Of a DNA stretch of 8,210 nucleotides, positions 1 to 6,528 are shown piece after piece (position 1 is the first letter of the stretch; each line of letters starts with the position of its first letter). Under the pieces are notes generated by a model. That model ran no database searches. It was not told the DNA's origin and was given only the letters and a program-made list of their open reading frames with translations. This DNA comes from Candidatus Methanophagales archaeon. Its GTDB lineage: Archaea > Halobacteriota > Syntropharchaeia > Alkanophagales > Methanospirareceae. The stretch is from assembly GCA_014061035.1 (NCBI GenBank), contig JACGMN010000063.1:1-8210 (forward strand), given 5' to 3'. A program made the translations under genes and the position numbers.

Positions 1-816
1 TTGGCAACAACAACGAGCCTCTATGATACGGGGTTGTTAGGTCATCTGGAACCTATCTTTGAGGAGCGATACAATGTCGATCTTCGCATAATATCTGCTG
101 GTACTGGACGGGCGATTAGACATGCAAAAGACGGCGATGTCTGCGTACTACTGGTTCATGCAAGAGCACGTGAGGATGCATTTGTTGAAGACGGGTTTGG
201 CATCAACAGGCGGTGCATAGCCTACAACAACTTCCTTATCATCGGGCCTCCCGGTGATCCCGCAGGTGTCAGGGGTATGACTCCTCCGGAGGCGTTCACG
301 AAGATTAAGGAAGCAGGAATACAGGAGCCGGGGCAGGTACGATTCGTATCACGAGGCGATGATTCCGGGACACACATCCGGGAGATAGCTATCTGGACGG
401 CGGGCGGGCATGACTACGAGGCTGATATTAGAGGCGGAGCATGGTATGTAGAAGCTGGTGCGGGCATGGGCGCAACGCTCAGAATGGCGAATGAGAAATC
501 TGCCTATACTCTGGTCGATATTGGAACATTCCTTGCTTTTGTCGGTGAACTCGATCTCGTGCCAATCGTAGAGGAGGGTGAAGGATTACTCAATCCTTAT
601 GGCGTTATCGCAGTAAATCCTGAGAAGCATCCGCACGTAAATATCGATATGGCAAACAACTTCATCGCGTTCCTGATGACAGAGGAAATCCAGAGAGAAA
701 TCCACGAATTTGGGTTTGAAGAGCATGGAAGACATCTATTCTACAAGATAGCAGGCAGATGCTATGAGATCGGATGCCCAACATGGGAGTTGTGCAAGAC
801 ACCGCCAGCAGCATAA
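1..816 (+). CDS. tupA: Tungstate ABC transporter substrate-binding protein TupA (5'-truncated)
   Basis: Extracytoplasmic protein that captures tungstate and hands it to the TupB/TupC importer. The visible protein opens with TTTSLYDTG (residues 3-11), the oxyanion-binding start of mature TupA proteins. It continues with GTGRAI (34-39), LLVH (50-53), YNNFLIIGP (75-83) and SRGDDSGTH (117-125), all in TupA order and unlike ModA or WtpA. The window begins at or just before the mature domain, so the signal peptide or lipobox and the true start lie upstream; the TTG at base 1 is probably an internal Leu codon. The C-terminal tail carries three cysteines (C254, C259, C265), which is not a TupA hallmark I know. 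The permease and ATPase genes follow on the same strand. The family call is secure; preference for tungstate over molybdate rests on the family, not on anything measured here. Confidence 0.93.
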   Translation: MATTTSLYDTGLLGHLEPIFEERYNVDLRIISAGTGRAIRHAKDGDVCVLLVHARAREDAFVEDGFGINRRCIAYNNFLIIGPPGDPAGVRGMTPPEAFTKIKEAGIQEPGQVRFVSRGDDSGTHIREIAIWTAGGHDYEADIRGGAWYVEAGAGMGATLRMANEKSAYTLVDIGTFLAFVGELDLVPIVEEGEGLLNPYGVIAVNPEKHPHVNIDMANNFIAFLMTEEIQREIHEFGFEEHGRHLFYKIAGRCYEIGCPTWELCKTPPAA

Positions 817-887
817 AGCAATTGCGAAAGAGAGAAGAATAGAAACCAATAAAATAAAAGAAAAAGGAAAAGAAGAGTGAACCGGAT

Positions 888-1592
888 TTGAGCGAGATCG
901 TAGAGGCATTTATAACAGCGGTATATCTTATAATCACACTCGATCCCGAGGTTGCGGAGATAGCGATAAGGAGTGTGACCATCTCCGCCCTCGCCACTTT
1001 TTTTGCGAGTTTGATCTGCATACCGGTTGGAGGTCTAATATATTTCCATAATTTTCGCGGTAAGCGAGCAGTAATAAGCGCTATCCAGACACTCTTCAGC
1101 TTACCAACAGTCGTTGTTGGTCTCTTCGTCTTCTTGATGTTATCAAGAGTAGGTCCGTTAGGGATATTTGGACTTCTATTCACCCCTTGGGGGATGGTGA
1201 TAGGACAGACGGTACTGATATCGCCAATTATACTCGGTTTTACGATCTCTGCCCTTAGCGGCGTTGGTAAAGAGATACGAGATACAACGATATCGCTTGG
1301 CGCTACCAGAATTCAGGCGATCATAGTGATTATAAAGGAAGTAAAATTCGCTATAATGTCTACTGTGCTGCTTGGGTTTGGAAGAGCAATATCAGAGGTC
1401 GGTATCGCAATGATGATCGGGGGCAATATAAAGGGATTTACAAGAGTGCTTACCAGTGCCATCGCTCTTGAGACCGCAAAGGGGGATATAGTGCTTGGTA
1501 TAGCGCTTGGTATCATTCTGATGATGCTTGCGCTGGTGGCAACGATTCTTGTCAATATTTTTATGCGGAGGATGGAGCCAGAGTTTGTTTAA
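888..1592 (+). CDS. tupB: Tungstate ABC transporter permease TupB
   Basis: Inner-membrane channel subunit (234 aa) of the tungstate importer. Hydrophobic stretches at about residues 27-51, 62-86, 101-123, 155-180 and 200-226 fit the five-helix layout of MetI-like permeases. The EAA-type cytoplasmic loop that docks the ATPase is at about 131-172, with SLGATR (136-141) and GFGRAISEVG (163-172). The start is TTG at 888; the in-frame stop at 855-857 leaves no ATG or GTG upstream. A weak GAGTGA ribosome-binding site lies at 875-880. The 71-base gap after tupA is strongly purine-rich and has no clear terminator, so the two genes are probably cotranscribed. tupC begins 42 bases after the stop. Confidence 0.92.
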   Translation: MSEIVEAFITAVYLIITLDPEVAEIAIRSVTISALATFFASLICIPVGGLIYFHNFRGKRAVISAIQTLFSLPTVVVGLFVFLMLSRVGPLGIFGLLFTPWGMVIGQTVLISPIILGFTISALSGVGKEIRDTTISLGATRIQAIIVIIKEVKFAIMSTVLLGFGRAISEVGIAMMIGGNIKGFTRVLTSAIALETAKGDIVLGIALGIILMMLALVATILVNIFMRRMEPEFV

Positions 1593-1595
1593 GTT

Positions 1596-1627
1596 AAGGT
1601 GATATGATGGATGATAGAATGAGGTAG
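1596..1627 (+). promoter_or_regulatory. Strong Shine-Dalgarno followed by minimal ORFs ahead of tupC
   Basis: AAGGTGAT at 1596-1603 matches the archaeal anti-Shine-Dalgarno very well but does not lead directly into tupC. Seven bases downstream the ATG at 1611 opens a three-codon ORF ending at TGA 1620-1622. ATGs at 1604 and 1607 open a six- or seven-codon ORF ending at TAG 1625-1627. The tupC start at 1635 follows, with its own weaker GAGGT at 1621-1625. Ribosomes may load at the strong site and re-initiate at tupC (inference), or the strong site may simply be a relic. Confidence 0.4.
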
Positions 1628-1634
1628 CTGATGA

Positions 1635-2741
1635 ATGCCCACATTTATAAAAGTTAATAACATAAGTAAAAGCTTTGGTCGCAAAGAGATTCTGAAGAGT
1701 ATTGATCTTGAGATTGAAGAGGGTGAGAATCTTGCACTGATAGGTCCTTCCGGTTCTGGCAAGACTACGCTCTTACGGATCTTAGACCTCCTTGAGATGC
1801 CCACGTCCGGGAAGATATATTTTAATGGCGTAGATGCCAACGCGTCCAGGAAGAGAAGGCTGGAGATACGGAGAAGGATCGGAATGGTATTCCAGAAGCC
1901 AGTAGTATTTAAGGCGAGCGTATATGATAATATCGGTTATGGTCTGAAGTTCAGGGGAGTTGATAAAAGGAGAACCGGTGAAAAAGTCGCTCGTGCCTTA
2001 GACGTAGTTGGTCTATCTGAATATGCAGATAGAAGTGCTCCCACGCTATCAGGCGGAGAAGCGCAAAGAGTTGCGTTAGCAAGGGCAATCGTGACCGAGC
2101 CGGAAGTATTGCTGCTGGATGAGCCGACTGCGAATCTCGACCCGGTCTCAACGGAAAAGATTGAGGCGTTGATCTCGCGTATCAACCGCGAATACGATGT
2201 TATGATCATCATGGCTACGCACGATATGCTTCAAGGGCAGCGTCTTGCAGATAGGATTGCAGTGATAATTGGGGGTGAAATCACACAGATCGGGATGCCT
2301 GAGCAGGTATTTAACACGCCGGTAAGCGAAGAAATAGCCAGGTTCGTCGGTGTCGAGAATATCATATACGGCGTAGTCGAATCGAATGAAGGCGGATTGA
2401 CGGTTGTAGATGTAGATATATCGCCGGAAAAGATAACCGGAATATCTGACTGTAAAAGTGGTGAAGAAGTTCGCATTTGCATAAGACCGGAGGAGATCAT
2501 ATTGTCAAAGAATATGAATATAAATATGACAGTGAGAGGGAGAGGGGGCAGTGCGAGGAATGTGATCTGTACGAACGTGGAGAAGATGACCGGGATAGGT
2601 CCTTTGGTTCGTGTAAAGATGGCGAATTCGCTCGTAGCACTTATTACAAAGCAATCCGCGGAAGAGATAGGATTAAAGGATGGCGATGACGTCTACGCCA
2701 CATTTAAATCCACTTCTGTGCATCTTCTGCGGAAATTTTGA
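1635..2741 (+). CDS. tupC: Tungstate ABC transporter ATP-binding protein TupC
   Basis: Cytoplasmic ATPase (368 aa) that powers tungstate uptake. All ABC motifs are intact: Walker A GPSGSGKT (37-44), Q-loop Q87, signature LSGGEAQR (138-145), Walker B LLLDEP (159-164) with E163, D-loop NLD (167-169) and H-loop H196. After the nucleotide-binding domain, which ends near 240, there is a C-terminal extension with TOBE/Mop-like character at about 300-368. This is the usual regulatory oxyanion-binding part of molybdate/tungstate ATPases. ATG 1635 is chosen because GAGGT lies 9 bases upstream, TGA at 1632-1634 blocks an in-frame extension, and the protein starts at the normal family position. It is the last gene of the tup operon and faces tfuA tail to tail across 38 bases. 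Confidence 0.93.
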   Translation: MPTFIKVNNISKSFGRKEILKSIDLEIEEGENLALIGPSGSGKTTLLRILDLLEMPTSGKIYFNGVDANASRKRRLEIRRRIGMVFQKPVVFKASVYDNIGYGLKFRGVDKRRTGEKVARALDVVGLSEYADRSAPTLSGGEAQRVALARAIVTEPEVLLLDEPTANLDPVSTEKIEALISRINREYDVMIIMATHDMLQGQRLADRIAVIIGGEITQIGMPEQVFNTPVSEEIARFVGVENIIYGVVESNEGGLTVVDVDISPEKITGISDCKSGEEVRICIRPEEIILSKNMNINMTVRGRGGSARNVICTNVEKMTGIGPLVRVKMANSLVALITKQSAEEIGLKDGDDVYATFKSTSVHLLRKF

Positions 2742-2748
2742 TTAGCGG

Positions 2749-2769
2749 GGTTCGGGGTTGGAGGTTGGA
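2749..2769 (+). repeat. Three GGTTNNN heptamers between tupC and tfuA
   Basis: The short convergent gap holds GGTTCGG (2749-2755), GGTTGGA (2756-2762) and GGTTGGA (2763-2769) head to tail. The 7-base period and GGTT core are those of the much longer heptamer run at 6533-6574. The rest of the 38-base gap shows no hairpin and no T-tract on either strand. Confidence 0.6.
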
Positions 2770-2779
2770 AGACGATTAT

Positions 2780-3436
2780 CTATTGCTCCATCGCCAGTTC
2801 TTTCAGCCTCTTCAGCGCCTCAACCGCATCTTCGCGCTTCAAATTCCTTCTTTCCTCGTTTAAGAACTTCTTTAACCGCTCTAAAACATCTTTTTCCACC
2901 TCGTCTTCCGCAATGGCTAATATCCTTCCATAATCCCTCTCGGGATAATACAACGATTTTGCAACCTTCAATATTTTCTCCTTCACCGCTTTAGTTATTA
3001 TCCCTTTTTCTTCCGCACGCTCAAGATTGTATCGTATATTCACCAGAGGTTCGGATAGCGGCTTAAAAGTGCCGGGTTCAAAGATTAGCGCAACCTCATC
3101 GTCTGAGACCAGCTCACCTTTCTTATATCCTTCATATATTTTACCGACACCCTCCATACCATAAAGTTCGAGTTCAGACGCTCTCAAAGCGCCCATACTC
3201 GAAGCACCTATGATTTTCACGCCTTCTTCTAGTGCATACAGTATCTCGCGGTGCGCTATCGCACAGGCTTGAAAGAAAACGCCATCTATCAACCCGATTA
3301 TCTCAGCTCCTTCCTGTACTACCCTGAAAATATCTCCGCGTTCCGCCGGCGGCTTAAACTCGACATCAATGATATTCTTTGCGGTTTCTATATCAAGACT
3401 TGGTCCGAGGAATACGACCGCTTTTCTTCCGTGCAT
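2780..3436 (-). CDS. tfuA: TfuA-like protein, partner of YcaO in McrA thioamidation
   Basis: TfuA-family protein (218 aa). In methanogens the YcaO-TfuA pair installs the thioamide of thioglycine in the MCR alpha subunit; TfuA is thought to deliver sulfur or assist YcaO. The conserved core is at about 1-120: FLGPS (9-13), GLIDG (48-52), HREIL (62-66) and GASSMGALRA (77-86), then a DDEVA motif. A charged helical tail fills about 140-218. ATG 3436 is supported by an excellent AGGAGGTG at 3442-3449, five bases upstream and inside the end of ycaO. The gene therefore overlaps ycaO by 44 bp, which suggests translational coupling and matched amounts of the two proteins. It is the last gene of its operon. 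Confidence 0.9.
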   Translation of the reverse strand: MHGRKAVVFLGPSLDIETAKNIIDVEFKPPAERGDIFRVVQEGAEIIGLIDGVFFQACAIAHREILYALEEGVKIIGASSMGALRASELELYGMEGVGKIYEGYKKGELVSDDEVALIFEPGTFKPLSEPLVNIRYNLERAEEKGIITKAVKEKILKVAKSLYYPERDYGRILAIAEDEVEKDVLERLKKFLNEERRNLKREDAVEALKRLKELAMEQ

Positions 3437-4652
3437 CTCTGCACCTCCTACCTATCCGTTCACCATCAATGCCATACATCTCCAATCCCGGCACGATCAC
3501 TCTTACCACAGGCACTCCAATCTCATCCCTCGTTAAATCTACCACGATCACCCGCTCAAATCCAGCAGCTTTTAACCGCGCTGTCATATACTTTATATCA
3601 TCAAGAAAATCATCGTTATCGATATTCTCATGATCTTCGTACTCTTGCTCCTGCTCCCGCTCCCGCTCCAGTATTTCAAACCAGTGCTTGTTCTGCTTTC
3701 GCATCCACTCGTAGCCCATCATTCTTCTCATGTCCGCAGTAACAGTATCTTCTCTAGCGCCATGTATCTGCGTGAGTCTGCTCTGTGCGACTTCAGTAAC
3801 TGCCCTCTTTATCGCGACGTTCGCGTTCGTATGCGTGCCCATGCCAATAGTAAGCAGTGTAGGGTCCTTCAGCATCAAGTCATCTGAGACTGCAGCAAAA
3901 GTTGGTACTCTGATTTCACTCGTTATATCACGTATAAGCACCGAGACATCAACATTCTGGAATTTATCTACGAGATCAGGGAGCTCTCCTTCTCCTTCTA
4001 TTTGCACAATAGGTCCAGTATTACGTGTTATTTCTACCAGCGACCACGCATCCCGTTCGATCACTTCTGCGAGACCGTGAAAGATCGCTTCCTCCAGTTC
4101 GTTACCGCCCGCCAATCCGTTCGTATTCGTCCGGAAGAGCCTGACCCGGTCGTATTGTGCAGGTAATGGGTGGAATACCGCATTTCCCGGTACATATATC
4201 TCTTCCCCCTGTATCAAATCATAACCCTTCATCCACGGGATACGAAGATCCGCGACCTCCTTTACATTCACATAATCCGGCAGAATCAAATCTTTCGGGT
4301 TTAACACATTAACATTAAGCTCGCTAAGCTTGCTATAACTATCTTCTATTAAAAGTTCTCCTCTATTACCGACTTCCGCGGAGTATCGTTCTATCGCTTC
4401 CATCATTGCAGAGACTCTCGCTTCATCCGCGGTCGTACCTTTACCATTGTAGACCGATACTGCGCCGCCATCCGCAGAGGGTCTTATACTCGAGAATACC
4501 GGTATCCCTATCCTATCAAGCCCTGTTATATTTGCTACACGAGTAACACCCGTGGTCTGCATCTTTGGATTTATTCGGCTAAAAGTCTGCGACGGGTGAA
4601 CAGCACGATGCGTACCGTTCTTATAACCTTTGAGACATGATTTTAGTTTCAT
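3393..4652 (-). CDS. ycaO: YcaO-type McrA thioamidation enzyme (methanogenesis marker protein 1)
   Basis: ATP-dependent cyclodehydratase-like enzyme (419 aa) that activates a backbone amide. In MCR archaea this subfamily, with TfuA, makes thioglycine in McrA. The YcaO ATP/Mg site is visible as E77-x-x-S-A-M-M-E85-A-I-E88-R (the S is 81), followed by the block E188, H192, E196, E199-R-D201 and a third block GMGTHTNAN (270-278) to E287/Q290. The C-terminal VIVPGLEMYG (385-394) is typical of the marker-1 group. An acidic, Glu/Arg/Gln-rich low-complexity insert lies at 328-342. ATG 4652 has no Shine-Dalgarno and is about 27 bases from a TATA-like palindrome, so the transcript is probably leaderless. 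It overlaps tfuA at its 3' end. Assignment to McrA rather than another substrate follows from the subfamily and the tfuA partner; mcrA itself is not in the window. Confidence 0.93.
   Translation of the reverse strand: MKLKSCLKGYKNGTHRAVHPSQTFSRINPKMQTTGVTRVANITGLDRIGIPVFSSIRPSADGGAVSVYNGKGTTADEARVSAMMEAIERYSAEVGNRGELLIEDSYSKLSELNVNVLNPKDLILPDYVNVKEVADLRIPWMKGYDLIQGEEIYVPGNAVFHPLPAQYDRVRLFRTNTNGLAGGNELEEAIFHGLAEVIERDAWSLVEITRNTGPIVQIEGEGELPDLVDKFQNVDVSVLIRDITSEIRVPTFAAVSDDLMLKDPTLLTIGMGTHTNANVAIKRAVTEVAQSRLTQIHGAREDTVTADMRRMMGYEWMRKQNKHWFEILEREREQEQEYEDHENIDNDDFLDDIKYMTARLKAAGFERVIVVDLTRDEIGVPVVRVIVPGLEMYGIDGERIGRRCRDARKKSGRIPRTKS
3442..3449 (-). promoter_or_regulatory. Ribosome-binding site of tfuA inside ycaO
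   Basis: On the minus strand AGGAGGTG lies five bases before the tfuA ATG. It is the best Shine-Dalgarno in the window and is embedded in the ycaO reading frame, so tfuA can be translated from the ycaO-tfuA mRNA even though ycaO itself appears leaderless. Confidence 0.8.
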
Positions 4653-4673
4653 CTTACTTTAGTTTCATCTTAC
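4642..4673 (-). repeat. Perfect 16-bp tandem duplication spanning the ycaO start codon
   Basis: The plus-strand unit TTTAGTTTCATCTTAC occurs at 4642-4657 and again, unchanged, at 4658-4673. On the minus strand each copy contains ATGAAACTAAA. The inner copy provides the real ycaO start (ATG at 4652). The outer copy provides a decoy ATG at 4668 that reads MKLK and stops. The decoy lies only 11.5 bases from the promoter centre, so it is probably not transcribed. Confidence 0.9.
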
Positions 4674-4686
4674 ATAATTTATTATG
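4673..4686. promoter_or_regulatory. Symmetric bidirectional TATA-like element for ycaO and the radical SAM gene
   Basis: CATAAT (4673-4678) and ATTATG (4681-4686) form a perfect inverted repeat around TT. The centre, 4679.5, is 27.5 bases from the first base of both start codons (ycaO at 4652, radical SAM gene at 4707). Archaeal TATA boxes sit about 25-30 bases before the transcription start, so both mRNAs would begin at or next to their start codons. Neither gene has a Shine-Dalgarno, which agrees. The purine-rich flank AAAATAG on the ycaO side resembles a BRE; the other flank is a poorer match, so ycaO may be the stronger direction. Confidence 0.55.
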
Positions 4687-4706
4687 CTATTTTCTTGTTT
4701 ATAATA

Positions 4707-5741
4707 ATGAAAGAAGCGACAGGGAAATGGGCAAGCCGGTTCGAAGACTGTAAGCTATGCGAGTGGAAATGCGGTGTAAACAGGTTAGAGGCAGAAACCG
4801 GTGTTTGTGGTGCTGGTATGCCGGAGATTGCCTACTGTAACCTTGCGGAGGTACTACAGAGTTATTCGGTAACGATGTTATCATGTAATTTTAAATGTAT
4901 ATATTGCAATGCTTATCGGCTTTCGCAGTATCCTGATAGTGGCTGGTTCTATCGAGGGTATGTAGACCCGGGAGAGCTTGCCACAGAGGCGCTTCGTAGG
5001 ATTGATTCAGTTGAAGGTAGGGCGATGCACGTCGATAAAATAAGCTTTACAGGCGGGGAGCCGGCAATACATCTACCGTATATCGCAGCGGTGATAGAAG
5101 AGACGAAGAAAAAGATACCGGGGTTGGGAGTAGGATTCGCGACCAACGGGTTTATGAGCAAGAAGACTTTACAAGAGATTATAGAGCTCTGTTCTTACGT
5201 CACGTTCGAGATAAAGGCGTTCAACGATGATACGCACCGTGCGATAACAGGAGCGCCAGTCGAGCCTGTTCTGCGTAATGCCGAATACCTCATCAGAAAA
5301 GGTAAGGAGAAGATACGTGCATTCAGAACCATTGTGATACCTGGGATAAACGATACAGAGATAGTAGAAATAGCTGAATTCCTTGTTTCTATTGACCCTT
5401 CAGTGCCATTACGTATCATTCCTTTCAGACCAAATTACATCTTATATTATCATCCAGGACCGACGAAGAAGAGAATGGACGAGATCGGCGATGCTGTCTT
5501 GAAGACAGGTCTTGAAGATGTCTGGTGGAGAGGTTATTATCCGGTGAACGCGTCGAAACGAGCAATTGATATCTCAAAGAACCAGAAGAAGTTGACCAGC
5601 GTCACGCACAGAGGAGCAAGGCTTGGCTTCGCGTATTCTAAGCTTGCAGGTTGTATTACAGAGAATAGAAACTGTGGTGAATGCACGATGAAACTGAGCT
5701 GCGCTGTCGGATTAAAAGAGCCGTGGTTGTTGGATGATTAA
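4707..5741 (+). CDS. Radical SAM protein with extra cysteine motifs (PflX / AmmeMemoRadiSam-like)
   Basis: Radical SAM enzyme (344 aa) of unknown substrate. The [4Fe-4S]-SAM site is C60-NFK-C64-IY-C67, followed by TGGEP (114-118) and IKAFND, which resembles the PflX and AmmeMemoRadiSam branch of pyruvate-formate-lyase-activase-like proteins. Two further cysteine groups stand out: an N-terminal C15-x2-C18-x3-C22-x11-C34, typical of that branch, and a C-terminal C316-x6-C323-x2-C326-x5-C332 that could bind an auxiliary iron-sulfur cluster or zinc. ATG 4707 is preferred to the upstream in-frame TTG at 4695 because it lies 27.5 bases from the shared TATA-like palindrome and the N-terminal motif follows directly. 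It is divergent from ycaO, so co-regulation with McrA maturation is plausible. It is not Mmp10, which has a different N-terminal motif. Confidence 0.85.
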   Translation: MKEATGKWASRFEDCKLCEWKCGVNRLEAETGVCGAGMPEIAYCNLAEVLQSYSVTMLSCNFKCIYCNAYRLSQYPDSGWFYRGYVDPGELATEALRRIDSVEGRAMHVDKISFTGGEPAIHLPYIAAVIEETKKKIPGLGVGFATNGFMSKKTLQEIIELCSYVTFEIKAFNDDTHRAITGAPVEPVLRNAEYLIRKGKEKIRAFRTIVIPGINDTEIVEIAEFLVSIDPSVPLRIIPFRPNYILYYHPGPTKKRMDEIGDAVLKTGLEDVWWRGYYPVNASKRAIDISKNQKKLTSVTHRGARLGFAYSKLAGCITENRNCGECTMKLSCAVGLKEPWLLDD

Positions 5742-5745
5742 TTCT

Positions 5746-6435
5746 TTAATGATACACAGTCGGGTCTTCTACACCTGCCTCTTTGAACCCTCTCTTTCTC
5801 CGCAAACACGACTCACAGGAGCCACAGTGGGCGGCATCCCCGAGATAGCACGAGTATGTCGAGTGTAACGGAGCTCCGGCACCATAGCCTTTCTTTATTA
5901 TTTCCGGTTTGAACAGAGATATTAATGGCGCTTTCACGGACGGCACACGAGAGAAAGAAGCTACTGCTTCTTCTAACAACGCATTATACCGTTTCACGAA
6001 CTCTACACCATTGTCCGGATACGATCTTGCCTCCTCTGCATTGAAGCCTGCGAAAATGGCTTCCGCACCGATAACCTCGGCATACGCGCTCGCATGAGCT
6101 AAAAGGACCAAATTACGGCATGGCACCCAGGTCTGCGGCGTCTCGCGTTCTTCATTTAAGTCTACGTCTACATCTAACGGGACATTTATCCAGGGGTCTA
6201 TCAGAGCAGATGTGCCAAGCACCGTCAAGAACGGTATTTCTACAAACTTCAGCTCGTTCTCCATTAACCCTAAGTACCGTGCTATCTTCTTCACCGCTTC
6301 TTTCTCACGTACCTCTGCTCGCTGCCCGTAAGAGGCATGAACGAGATGCAATTCATAGCCTTCATTCGCGGCTATGGTCGCTGCAACCGTGGAATCTATT
6401 CCACCGGAGCAGATACAAACTGCAGTTTTTGTCAT
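5746..6435 (-). CDS. queC: 7-cyano-7-deazaguanine synthase QueC
   Basis: Converts 7-carboxy-7-deazaguanine and ammonia to preQ0 using ATP. In archaea preQ0 is the base inserted into tRNA on the way to archaeosine. The protein (229 aa) shows the PP-loop SGGIDST (10-16), HASYGQR, VPCRNLVLL, GFNAEEARSYPDN and a C-terminal zinc site SCYLGDAAHCGSCESC, all in QueC order. ATG 6435 is chosen because the PP-loop then sits near residue 10 as in the family and a purine-rich GAGAGGAGA lies about 10-18 bases upstream. A longer in-frame reading to 6546 would add 37 residues coded partly by the heptamer repeat region, which I reject. Its stop is four bases from the convergent radical SAM stop, leaving no room for separate terminators. 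Confidence 0.92.
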   Translation of the reverse strand: MTKTAVCICSGGIDSTVAATIAANEGYELHLVHASYGQRAEVREKEAVKKIARYLGLMENELKFVEIPFLTVLGTSALIDPWINVPLDVDVDLNEERETPQTWVPCRNLVLLAHASAYAEVIGAEAIFAGFNAEEARSYPDNGVEFVKRYNALLEEAVASFSRVPSVKAPLISLFKPEIIKKGYGAGAPLHSTYSCYLGDAAHCGSCESCLRRKRGFKEAGVEDPTVYH

Positions 6436-6502
6436 CCTGACGTCTCTCCTCTCTTTTGGTTTACGCATTACAGTTACAATGTTAGCAATAACAATAAGAA
6501 CA

Positions 6503-6528
6503 AAAGAAAAATAGTAACTACTCAGGTT
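6503..6528 (-). terminator. Possible aroE terminator: repeat arm followed by a T-rich tract
   Basis: Read on the minus strand, downstream of aroE, the left arm of the 15-bp inverted repeat is followed by TATTTTTCTTTT. An inverted repeat followed by a T-rich stretch resembles a terminator, and archaeal termination depends mainly on T-tracts. The loop is over 140 bases, so hairpin formation is uncertain. Confidence 0.3.

Noticed and set aside
817..887. Regulatory RNA or terminator between tupA and tupB
   Set aside because: The gap is purine-rich with no convincing stem and no T-tract, so I see only spacer and a weak ribosome-binding site.
662..1183. Minus-strand frame across tupA and tupB
   Set aside because: It is a shadow of two well-supported plus-strand genes and shows no recognisable domain.
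4695..4706. TTG start for the radical SAM gene
   Set aside because: The ATG at 4707 is in frame, lies at the expected distance from the shared TATA-like palindrome, and the added residues show no conservation signal I recognise.
4707..5741. Mmp10 (McrA arginine methyltransferase)
   Set aside because: The radical SAM motif and flanking cysteines match the PflX/AmmeMemoRadiSam layout, not the N-terminal glycine-rich opening and cysteine pattern of Mmp10.
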